From Chloroflexota bacterium (GTDB taxonomy: Bacteria; Chloroflexota; Anaerolineae; J036; Brachytrichaceae): 34,562 bases of DNA. The notes below the pieces were generated by a model, which saw nothing but the letters and a program-made list of their open reading frames with translations, ran no database searches and was not told the origin of the DNA. Each line of letters starts with the position of its first letter. The stretch's first letter is position 1. This document shows positions 26,345-33,318 of the stretch, in pieces. The DNA is taken from the NCBI GenBank assembly GCA_023382055.1, contig JAMCQN010000029.1:1-34562 (forward strand). Direction: 5' to 3'. Made by a program: the position numbers and the translations under genes.

Positions 26345-26409
26345 GACAGGTAGCGCACGCATCACATGGATGTGAACGAGTGATGCACGCGCCACCTGTC
26401 GGGTTTTTT
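26345..26409 (+). terminator. Large hairpin with T run, plus-strand terminator
   Basis: Bases 26345-26365 pair with 26380-26400 (21 positions, three of them not Watson-Crick) around a 14-base loop. GGGTTTTTT follows on the plus strand. No T run exists on the minus side, so it reads as a terminator for plus-strand transcripts, most likely sat-cysC read-through extending about 400 bases past cysC and antisense to the DUF3467 gene. It lies in the gap between DUF3467 and ssb. Confidence 0.75.
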
Positions 26410-26438
26410 ATAACCGCACAACAATCAGATAGTTGTAC

Positions 26439-26870
26439 CTAGAAGGGAATGTCGTTGTCCGCCGAACCGTCACCCTGTTCGGCTGCGGCAGGCTGGCCTT
26501 CACCGGCGTCCCCGCCCGTTTCGCCCTTGGGGCTGAGGAAGCGCACGGTGTTGGCTGTGAGGTCGAAGTTGGCGCCGACCGTCCCATCCTGGCGTGTGTA
26601 GGTCCTGGGACCGCCGGTCTTGGCATCGACGTTCAGACGGCCTTCCACCAGCACCATGCTGCCCTTGTGCAGGTATGTGTTGACGTTCTCAGCCTGCTTG
26701 CCAAAGACCGACACGCGAAACCAGGTGGTTTCCTTCTGTTTCTGGCCGTCACGATTGTTCCAGGCACGATCTGTGGCGACGCTGAACGAAGTCACCGGAT
26801 CGCCACTGGGCATGTACTTCATCTCTGGGTCACGACCCAAACGGCCAATGATTGTGATACTCTGATACAC
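26439..26870 (-). CDS. ssb: Single-stranded DNA-binding protein
   Basis: A 143-residue SSB. The OB-fold domain (1-~105) includes ITIIGRLGRDPEMKY, FSVATDR, TTWFRVSVFGKQAENVNTYLHKGSMVLVEGRL. A short Gly/Ala/Gln-rich linker follows, and the acidic tip DNDIPF recruits replication and repair partners. It protects single-stranded DNA in replication, recombination and repair; RecJ, encoded downstream in this window, is a known partner of SSB tails. The start is GTG at 26870, set by AGGAGG at 26880-26885 with a 9-base spacer. The DUF3467 gene follows on the same strand. Confidence 0.95.
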   Translation of the reverse strand: MYQSITIIGRLGRDPEMKYMPSGDPVTSFSVATDRAWNNRDGQKQKETTWFRVSVFGKQAENVNTYLHKGSMVLVEGRLNVDAKTGGPRTYTRQDGTVGANFDLTANTVRFLSPKGETGGDAGEGQPAAAEQGDGSADNDIPF

Positions 26871-26879
26871 GGCTCTTTG

Positions 26880-26885
26880 CCTCCT
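26880..26885 (-). promoter_or_regulatory. Ribosome-binding site for the GTG start of ssb
   Basis: AGGAGG on the minus strand, 9 bases from the GTG at 26870. Confidence 0.8.
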
Positions 26886-27063
26886 CAGGCAAGCAACTTT
26901 GAATCTAAACCGGCGTCTTCTAGATTCAGGTTTCTTTAGTTTATCAAGTATCGCCGGCTACTGTTCTAGGATGGTATTCACACCTTCGAAATATGTCAAG
27001 TGTTGTGATAATTGTGCCGGTTTATGGGATATGTTATGACGGCGGCAATCGCGCCGTAAGCTG

Positions 27064-28149
27064 CTAATCGGCCTTGAATTGCCAGTTTGCTTCGCAACGG
27101 CAGCCGCTCTCGCTGCTTGAAGTGCATTTCTCGTATGGCAGTTCCGGGGCTTCATCAAGCGGCCATTCGCGCTCGGCCAGTTTCCGGCATTCGTCGCAAA
27201 CCAGAAAGTCGTTGCCGTGTGTGTAAATGATTGCATGGCGCGCCTGCGGAAATTGCGCCTGTGATCTCCGGCAGGCGTCGATGACGCTGTGGAAGCGCGC
27301 ATTGGAGATGACGGCGTTCGTGAGCCTGAAACCGTCGTCCGGCAAGTGATCGGTGATCTCCGCCGGCGGCGGGTAATCATCATAACTGTAAGCGAACAGC
27401 CACCTCACACCGGCATTGAGGCGCACCTGTTCCAGTTGTTCGTGGGTCAGCGCGCTGAGCATCTTGAGGTTGCAGGTGGATATCGCCCGCAATGCGCTCT
27501 CATCCTGCGCGCTGTCCTGATGGCGCCAGTCGATGCCAATGCCGCGGGGGAAGACCTGCGCGGCCTCGAATGTATAGACTGCCTGCGCGGCGGCGCCGAA
27601 ATCGCCCTTTGCCAGCGCGGCGCGCACGTCCTTCTCGCAGGCTGAACGCTGTGCTTTGCGCTGGTCATGATACTTTTCAGCGATCGCGCGCCCCTCGTCC
27701 GTGCAGGTAAACACGGACATGCCGGCGGTGTGTTGTTGCACCCAGGACGGGTCGGCGGCCATGATGCGCTCGATCAGTTCGGTTTTTGCGCCGCAGTCCG
27801 CCAGGTTGCGCGTCCGCAGTTGCCTTTTCAGCTCTGCGACTCTGAGCTTGTAATCGAGCAGTTCAGCAGTTGTCGCGGCCACAATCACGCCGGCGTCGAT
27901 AAACTGCCTGATGGCCTGGTCTGCGGGTTCATGCAATACCGAATGCCACAATTCGTCTCTGCCGAAATCGTCGATTGCGCGAGGCGTGGCGAACTTGCTC
28001 AGCAATAGCAGGTGTGCAGCCGAGGTCCTCCATGCGGCCGCGGGTTGCGCCGGTTCGACCGGTTTGACGACAACCACAGGCGGCGTCGGTTTCCTGTCTG
28101 GCTGCTCGACCGTCTTCTTGCGTTTGTAGCTGAATGGCGGGCGCGGCAT
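27064..28149 (-). CDS. SAP-domain protein with C-terminal cysteine cluster
   Basis: A 361-residue protein. The N-terminus is basic and Pro/Val-rich (PRPPFSYKRKK, then TPPVVVVKPVEP). A SAP motif, a helix-extended-helix DNA/RNA-binding fold, is visible near residue 110: ELKRQLRTRNLADCGAKTELIERIM. The middle part is helical, without a recognisable domain. The C-terminus has VCDECRKLAE and a second group of Cys residues (EKC...SGCRC), suggesting a zinc site. The start at 28149 is supported by GGGAGGG (28156-28162) with a 6-base spacer; the frame extends 25 codons upstream without need. A nucleic-acid-binding role is inferred from the SAP motif only. Confidence 0.7.
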   Translation of the reverse strand: MPRPPFSYKRKKTVEQPDRKPTPPVVVVKPVEPAQPAAAWRTSAAHLLLLSKFATPRAIDDFGRDELWHSVLHEPADQAIRQFIDAGVIVAATTAELLDYKLRVAELKRQLRTRNLADCGAKTELIERIMAADPSWVQQHTAGMSVFTCTDEGRAIAEKYHDQRKAQRSACEKDVRAALAKGDFGAAAQAVYTFEAAQVFPRGIGIDWRHQDSAQDESALRAISTCNLKMLSALTHEQLEQVRLNAGVRWLFAYSYDDYPPPAEITDHLPDDGFRLTNAVISNARFHSVIDACRRSQAQFPQARHAIIYTHGNDFLVCDECRKLAEREWPLDEAPELPYEKCTSSSESGCRCEANWQFKAD

Positions 28150-28207
28150 GATATTCCCTCCCTGGCTGGCGGGTGCACGGTGCAACCATGCATAGTTTAG
28201 AACAAAA

Positions 28208-28813
28208 CTACTGGTTCGGTACAACCTTCATGTAGTCTGCGGCGCCCCAGCCGGTCGTGTTATCGCTGGGGTCGCGCAGTTCCCACCATACCAGTCCATC
28301 GGCGTTGGTCGGCCCGCCGATCACGTCATAGATGTTGCCCTCCGGCAGCGAGCGGATCTTCTCCCCGTTCCGCGACGGGCTCTTGCGGAAGTTCAGGCCG
28401 TTGGGGCCGGTGTCGACGATTTTGACCTTGGCGCCGACCGAGATGGGATCGCTGGTCGTGCCGCCCCCCGCCGCGGCGGTTGGCAGAGGCGTGTCGGTTG
28501 GCGCGACATACGGCGTCGCCGTGGGCGGGATATAGTCGGTAGCGGTGGGCTGAAGCACCGCGAAGGTGGCGGTGGGCGCCAGCGCAAACGACGAGAGCGC
28601 CGGCCGATTATCATTGACGAACTTGGCGGCCAGCGCGCACGCGCCCACCACCAGGATCAGGCTGATGATCGCGGGGATGAGGGCAGGCACGCGCTGCCTG
28701 GGCTCATTGCGCGGCTCGCGCGGCAGGCGCGTAAAAGGTTTCAGGTCTTCTTCCCAATGGATGTCGTTGTTGTCCACGCCACTGCGCTTGTCGGGTGCTT
28801 TTTGTACGGACAT
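28208..28813 (-). CDS. Membrane-anchored SH3b-domain protein
   Basis: 201 residues. A charged cytoplasmic N-terminus (1-~42, rich in Arg) leads to one membrane helix (ALIPAIISLILVVGACALAA). A Pro/Thr/Ala linker of the 'TPTAT..PTATP' kind common in Chloroflexi surface proteins follows. The C-terminal bacterial SH3 domain (~125-201) has LNFRKSPSRNGEKIRSLPEGN and WWELRDPSDNTTGWGAADYM. SH3b domains usually bind peptidoglycan or peptides outside the cell; no enzyme domain is attached. It ends 58 bases before the SAP-domain gene on the same strand. Confidence 0.82.
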   Translation of the reverse strand: MSVQKAPDKRSGVDNNDIHWEEDLKPFTRLPREPRNEPRQRVPALIPAIISLILVVGACALAAKFVNDNRPALSSFALAPTATFAVLQPTATDYIPPTATPYVAPTDTPLPTAAAGGGTTSDPISVGAKVKIVDTGPNGLNFRKSPSRNGEKIRSLPEGNIYDVIGGPTNADGLVWWELRDPSDNTTGWGAADYMKVVPNQ

Positions 28814-28895
28814 GGGATTGATTGTAATGGGTGATTATTGTTCGGTCATTGCCGAATCGTGATGATATTCTGCCGATTCCCCGGCGACTTGCCAA

Positions 28896-29525
28896 TCACA
28901 TGGCATGGCCGGCCAGGTACGCGACGGCGCGGCGGGCGGCCATGCCGCGGTGGCTGACGCGGTGTTTCTCCTGGGGCGCCAGTTCGGCCATCGTGCGCGA
29001 ACCTCCCGCCAGGAGGAAAACGGGGTCGAACCCGAACCCGCCGATGCCGCGTTTCTCGTGCGCGATGCGCCCCTCGCACGTCCCGAAGAAGGTATGCTCA
29101 CCGCCGCCGGGGTCGATCAACACGATAGCGCATTGAAAGCGCGCTGTCCGGCCATCATCCGGCGTGGCTTTGAGCTCGTCCAGCAGCGCCGCGCAGCCGT
29201 CGCCGCCCGGAGCACGCCTGTGATAACGCGACGAGTAGATCCCCGGCGCGCCATTCAGCGCATCCACTTCCAACCCCGAATCGTCGGCGATCACCCAGTG
29301 CAATGGCGAATCTGCGCGTGCGACGGGCGATTCCTTCAGCGCGGCTGCAAACGCCCGCGCCTTCAACCGGGCGTTGCCCTCGTACGTGTCAGCGCTTTCG
29401 TCCGGATCGATGGCGATGCCGGCGGCGCGCGGAGCGATGAGTTCGACCGGCGCGCCGATGGCGTCGAATATCTCGCGCAACTCCTGCTGCTTATGCGCGT
29501 TGTTGGATGCAATTAACAATTTCAT
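28896..29525 (-). CDS. rdgB: XTP/dITP diphosphatase (RdgB/HAM1 family)
   Basis: A 209-residue nucleotide pyrophosphatase that removes non-canonical purine triphosphates (ITP, dITP, XTP) from the pool. The N-terminus MKLLIASNNAHKQQELREI carries the S/T-x-N-x-x-K substrate loop. VIADDSGLEVDALNGAPGIYSSRY holds the catalytic/metal Asp residues, and GIGGFGFDPVFLL and VSHRGMAARR are the purine-binding blocks. The start at 29525 matches the family; 17 extra upstream codons are open but would overlap the promoter region. It is divergent from the biotin carrier gene across 37 bases. Confidence 0.94.
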   Translation of the reverse strand: MKLLIASNNAHKQQELREIFDAIGAPVELIAPRAAGIAIDPDESADTYEGNARLKARAFAAALKESPVARADSPLHWVIADDSGLEVDALNGAPGIYSSRYHRRAPGGDGCAALLDELKATPDDGRTARFQCAIVLIDPGGGEHTFFGTCEGRIAHEKRGIGGFGFDPVFLLAGGSRTMAELAPQEKHRVSHRGMAARRAVAYLAGHAM

Positions 29526-29562
29526 ATTGGCTGTTATCCAGCCGTATGATACTATCCTGCCA

Positions 29563-30066
29563 ATGAAGTACGTCACGGTTGTCGGCGAGCGCTCCTTTAT
29601 CGTCGATGTCGAACGCGAAGGCGAGATTGTGCAGGACGGCGTCCCGCATCAACTCGATATCCGCGCCATCGACCAGGAAGGGCTGTATTCACTGCTCGTC
29701 GATAACAAGTCATACGAGGCGCTGGTCGAGGAAAGCGATGACCAGTTGCACGTCCTGATCGACGGCGCGATGTACACCGTGCGCGTGGTGGATGAGCGCG
29801 CCAAGCGCCTGGCCGAAGCGGCCGGGGCCTTTACGCCGGCCGGCGGCGAACTGGGCGTGAATTCGCCCATGCCGGGGCTGATCGTGGCTGTGCCGGTCAA
29901 CGAAGGCGATGCGGTGAAGAAAGGTCAGGTGCTGATCGTGCTGGAGTCCATGAAGATGGAGAACGAGTTGAAAGCTCCGCGCGACGGCGTCGTGACCGCC
30001 GTCAAGGTGACGCAGCGCCAGGCCGTTGAGCAGGGTCAGGTCCTGCTGACCATCGGCGACAAATAA
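29563..30066 (+). CDS. Biotin carboxyl carrier domain protein
   Basis: A 167-residue protein. The N-terminal ~95 residues are a beta-rich domain like the region preceding the carrier in acyl-CoA carboxylase alpha chains (YSLLVDNKSYEALVEE and YTVRVVDERAKRL). The C-terminal ~75 residues are a biotinyl-lipoyl domain with SPMPGLIVAVPVNEGD and ESMKMENE, in which Lys131 would carry biotin. It would shuttle CO2 between a biotin carboxylase and a carboxyltransferase of the acetyl-/propionyl-CoA type, or of a Na+-pumping decarboxylase. Neither partner is in the window. The ATG lacks a ribosome-binding site but has TATGAT at 29545-29550, suggesting a short or absent leader. Confidence 0.88.
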   Translation: MKYVTVVGERSFIVDVEREGEIVQDGVPHQLDIRAIDQEGLYSLLVDNKSYEALVEESDDQLHVLIDGAMYTVRVVDERAKRLAEAAGAFTPAGGELGVNSPMPGLIVAVPVNEGDAVKKGQVLIVLESMKMENELKAPRDGVVTAVKVTQRQAVEQGQVLLTIGDK

Positions 30067-30106
30067 CGCCGGCGACCTGCGCGAGAGTGGCGCGGCTTTC
30101 ACTTTC

Positions 30107-30715
30107 TCATGGCGCGATATACGGGTTCACATTGAATTTAAGCACCAATGTCACGAACGTCAGACTGGCGCCGCCCGCTTTGCCTGTGACTTCCCAACAT
30201 CCCTCGATTGGGAAAATAATCGATGTGGGCAGAAAGCCTTTATCACCATAGCCAAGGGAAGAGGACTCCGATTGCAGCGGTGGCGCTGGTGCATCAAGCC
30301 TGCGGCCTTCTATAGTCAAAGGGCCTATCGTTTTAGGCCCTCGTACCCAGGAAAACTTCATGCTTAGCGAACCATCGCTTGTGACTTGATTCGGCGTGAT
30401 AAAAACAACGCTATAAGGCCAGAGATCAACCCACAGAGCACCATTACCGTGCCAACCACTATCACGAGTGCTGTTAGGTGGCTGGCTCCCGTTGGGGATA
30501 GTAAGTGGGCATGTAGGGCTCATGGACGAGGCTGTAGCAGAAGCTGCAGGAGTGGCTGTGGGAGTCGCTTGATCTGCTGGCGGCTTCGCTTGCTGAGTTA
30601 CACTGGTTGTGCAACCACTGAGTGCTAGCAAAATCGCCAGCGTTGATGTTAGCGCACGGATAGCTATCAGCGAGCCTGTGTGGATGCGAATCTGGCGTAT
30701 CTTTCTGATTCTCAT
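30107..30715 (-). CDS. Uncharacterised lipoprotein
   Basis: A 202-residue exported protein. The signal sequence ends in a lipobox (LALSGC), then an Ala/Thr/Pro spacer and a globular domain. The domain has WHGNGALWVDLWPYSVVF, SMKFSWVRG, GPLTIEGRRLDAPAPPL, GYGDKGFLPTSIIFP and GCWEVTGKAGGASLTFVT. I recognise this pattern from lipoproteins of unknown role in Chloroflexi and Actinobacteria; no function is assigned. No ribosome-binding site is evident for the ATG at 30715. Codon use is somewhat AT-richer than that of its neighbours. It converges on the biotin carrier gene with 40 bases between. Confidence 0.75.
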   Translation of the reverse strand: MRIRKIRQIRIHTGSLIAIRALTSTLAILLALSGCTTSVTQQAKPPADQATPTATPAASATASSMSPTCPLTIPNGSQPPNSTRDSGWHGNGALWVDLWPYSVVFITPNQVTSDGSLSMKFSWVRGPKTIGPLTIEGRRLDAPAPPLQSESSSLGYGDKGFLPTSIIFPIEGCWEVTGKAGGASLTFVTLVLKFNVNPYIAP

Positions 30716-30740
30716 TATTGTGCAGGTGCGGCTACAAATT

Positions 30741-30802
30741 CAACCCATGAGCAGTTGACACTGGTGCAGTTTGCACTGCCTCAGAGTCATCCTCATGGGT
30801 TG
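30741..30802. repeat. Inverted repeat in the gap upstream of recJ
   Basis: Eleven bases CAACCCATGAG (30741-30751) pair perfectly with 30792-30802. The 40-base loop itself contains a smaller GTGCA/TGCAC hairpin. It lies in the 291-base gap between the divergent lipoprotein gene and recJ. There is no T run, so it is not an obvious terminator. It could be an RNA structure or a protein-binding palindrome. Nothing else is evident in this gap except the short reading frame noted before recJ. Confidence 0.55.
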
Positions 30803-30971
30803 TAGCGACTCTCAAGATGCCTTGTCTGCGAGGGATAGCGACGGACAGAACTTTTATACTGCTAAGCTCTTCAACCGTCAACATTGTGAAAAAGGTATCA
30901 ATTTGTAGTAAGGGCGATTTGACGAACTGCTGGCTGCGCCGAATCTGCTCTACAATCGCGATATCAAGAGC

Positions 30972-31010
30972 ATGCAGCCAGAAGAAGGAAAGCGCTTGCG
31001 CCGCACATGA
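30972..31010 (+). other. 12-codon reading frame overlapping the recJ start
   Basis: ATG at 30972 opens a 12-codon frame whose TGA overlaps the recJ ATG as ATGA. TACAAT at 30951-30956 could be its -10 box. It may be a leader peptide that couples translation to recJ, or the displaced N-terminus of recJ after an indel. Confidence 0.3.
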
Positions 31011-33280
31011 TTCCGCCAGAGTTCGTCTCCGCCGTCGGCGGCCATCCCATCGTCGCCGATATTCTGTGGCAGCGCGGCTATACGACCATCGAAGGCGCGC
31101 GCGCCTTCATGCACCCCGACCTGTATATACCCGCCGCGCCGGAGCAGTTGCCCGGCATGCGCGAGGCGGTTGCGCGGCTGCGCGCCGCCATCGAACACGC
31201 AGAACCCATCCATGTGTGGGGCGATTTTGACGTCGATGGGCAAACGTCCACCAGCCTGCTCGTGCTCGGATTGCGCGGGCGCGGCGCCGCCGTCGATTAC
31301 ACGATCCCCAACCGCGCCCGGCACAGCCACGGCCTGAACAAAGAGGGCATCAAACAGGCGCGTGACGGGGGCGCGCGCGTGCTGCTGACGTGCGACTGCG
31401 GCGTCACCGACTTCGATGAGATCGCCTTCGCCCAACAGATCGGGCTGGATGTTATCGTCAGCGATCACCACGATCTGGGCGCGCGGCTGCCGGATGTCCA
31501 TGCGGTAGTAAACCCCAAGCGCCTGCCGCCCGATCACCCGCTGGCGGATCTGCCCGGCGTGGGTGTGGCGTTTCTGCTCATGCAAGGTCTGTATGAAGTG
31601 CTTGCGGGGAGCGGAGGAGACGGGGAGAGGGGGAGAGCCGGAGAGGGGGCTCTGCTCGATCTGGTTGCGCTGGGCATCGTCGCGGATGTGGCTAACCAGA
31701 CCGGCGACACGCGCTATCTGCTGCAGCGGGGGCTGGCGCGCCTGCGCGCCAATCCACGCCCCGGCATTCGCGCGCTGTTGCGCATGGCCAATGTCGATCT
31801 CGCAAACCTGAGCGCGGACACCATCGGTTTCCAGATCGGCCCGCGCCTGAATGCGGTCGGGCGGCTGGACGATGCGGCGCTCTCGGTTGAATTGCTGACC
31901 ACACAGGATGAGGCGCGCGCGAACGAACTGGCGGCGAAAGTAGAGGCGCTGAACCAGGAACGCAAGGTGTTGCAGCGCCGTGTGGAGGAAGAAGCCTTCC
32001 GCCAGCTTGCTCAGGACCCCGGCGCCGAGCGCCAGCCGATGATCGTGCTGGCTTCGCAAAGCTGGCATCCCAGCGTGCTGGGGGTGGTCGCGTCGGCGAT
32101 AACCAACCGCTACAACAAACCAGCCATATTGATTTCCGCGCAGGCGGGGGCGGTCGGGCGCGCGTCGGGGCGCAGTGTGCGCGGCATCGATATCCATGCC
32201 GCCATTACCGCGCAAGGCGATCTGATCGAAACCAGCGGCGGGCACCCCATGGCGGCCGGCTTTGCCATCCGCTACGAGAATGTGGCCGCCTTCCGCGCGG
32301 GCGTGAACCAGTATGTGGCGGCGCATCAATCCGGCGTTGCGCCCGTCGATGACCAGCCGGAGGCGCAACTGGCGTGGCGCGATGTCTCGCTGAGCCTGTG
32401 CGATGATCTGGAGCGGCTTGCGCCGTTCGGCCCGGGCAACCCGCGCCCGCTGCTCAGATCCAATGGGCTGAAGCCGGTGCGCGTGGACCCGCTCGGCCGC
32501 GAGGGGCGGCACCAGGCCGTCATTTTCCAGGACGAAAGCGGGCGTCAGCAGCGCGCGCTGTGGTGGCGCAGCAACGGCCAGCCGCTGCCAGATCAATGCG
32601 ATCTGGTCTATACCTTGCAGCGCAACGTCCATCGCGGCAAGGCGCAGGTTCAGGTGCAGGTGGCGCGCATCGAGACCATGGGGCAGGTTGAGCGTTTGCC
32701 CGGCCTGGCCGGCGAACAATACAGGATCGTCGATGGTCGCGCCGCGGGGGATCAACTGGCCGAACTGGGGCGCCTGCGCCAGGAATACGGCGACGCCAAC
32801 GTGCAGGTGTGGGAAGAAGGTGTGGAGAAACGCGCGGACGGCCTGACGCGGCTGCAGTTACAGCCGGCCGCCGTTCTCGCCATCATGAGCAGTCCGCCCG
32901 GCCCTGACGAGCTGGCCGACGCCCTGCAGCGCGCCCGCCCGCAGACCGTAGTGCTGCTGACCGAACCGCCGTTGCCGAGCCAGGACCGCGTCGAGAATGT
33001 CATCGCCTGGGTGTCCGGCATGGTGAAAACAAGCGAACAGCGCCACGACTCGCTGGACGACCCGGCCGTCATCGCGCGCATGGCGGCGCGCATCGGGCAT
33101 AGCGAAGCCGCGATCCGAGCGGGCATCGCCTGCCATCGCGCGCAGCAGGCGCACGACGCCGATTTAGGCGCCGCCGCATTCGTTAAAATAGAACACATTC
33201 TCGGCAACACGCGCGGCTATCGCGCCTATTTTCAGGCGGCGAAAGCCGAAGAAGTATTGCGCATACCGGACCCGGAGTGA
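31007..33280 (+). CDS. recJ: Single-stranded-DNA-specific 5'-3' exonuclease RecJ
   Basis: A 757-residue DHH-family nuclease. The N-terminal DHH domain contains Asp73/75/77 in FDVDG, CDCG (129-132) and SDHHDLG (from 152), the Mn/Mg ligands. The DHHA1 domain has SGGHPMAAGF (His413). An OB-fold segment and a C-terminal extension follow, the latter longer than in the E. coli protein. It degrades single strands 5'-3' in recombinational repair and mismatch repair. Residues ~201-216 (GSGGDGERGRAGEG) are a short purine-rich insertion between the motifs. The ATG at 31007 is the only start in this frame after the last stop. Relatives usually have about eight more N-terminal residues, and no good ribosome-binding site is present. 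Confidence 0.94.
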   Translation: MIPPEFVSAVGGHPIVADILWQRGYTTIEGARAFMHPDLYIPAAPEQLPGMREAVARLRAAIEHAEPIHVWGDFDVDGQTSTSLLVLGLRGRGAAVDYTIPNRARHSHGLNKEGIKQARDGGARVLLTCDCGVTDFDEIAFAQQIGLDVIVSDHHDLGARLPDVHAVVNPKRLPPDHPLADLPGVGVAFLLMQGLYEVLAGSGGDGERGRAGEGALLDLVALGIVADVANQTGDTRYLLQRGLARLRANPRPGIRALLRMANVDLANLSADTIGFQIGPRLNAVGRLDDAALSVELLTTQDEARANELAAKVEALNQERKVLQRRVEEEAFRQLAQDPGAERQPMIVLASQSWHPSVLGVVASAITNRYNKPAILISAQAGAVGRASGRSVRGIDIHAAITAQGDLIETSGGHPMAAGFAIRYENVAAFRAGVNQYVAAHQSGVAPVDDQPEAQLAWRDVSLSLCDDLERLAPFGPGNPRPLLRSNGLKPVRVDPLGREGRHQAVIFQDESGRQQRALWWRSNGQPLPDQCDLVYTLQRNVHRGKAQVQVQVARIETMGQVERLPGLAGEQYRIVDGRAAGDQLAELGRLRQEYGDANVQVWEEGVEKRADGLTRLQLQPAAVLAIMSSPPGPDELADALQRARPQTVVLLTEPPLPSQDRVENVIAWVSGMVKTSEQRHDSLDDPAVIARMAARIGHSEAAIRAGIACHRAQQAHDADLGAAAFVKIEHILGNTRGYRAYFQAAKAEEVLRIPDPE
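31607..31651 (+). repeat. Short purine-rich heptamer-like insertion in recJ
   Basis: GGAG/GAGG-rich units near 7 bases in period encode a Gly/Glu/Arg loop between the DHH motifs. This resembles the lead-in of the second ATPase array at 6003. The units are too few to be certain of the period. Confidence 0.55.
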
Positions 33281-33318
33281 ACAGGACGGCGGAAAGGGCC
33301 GGATGGGAGTGCAACATC

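Noticed and set aside
28905..29516. 203-codon plus-strand frame opposite rdgB
   Set aside because: It is a shadow of rdgB, whose family motifs are complete on the minus strand.
30817..31230. Plus-strand frame overlapping the recJ start
   Set aside because: It turns into an Arg-rich out-of-frame reading of recJ and has no family features.
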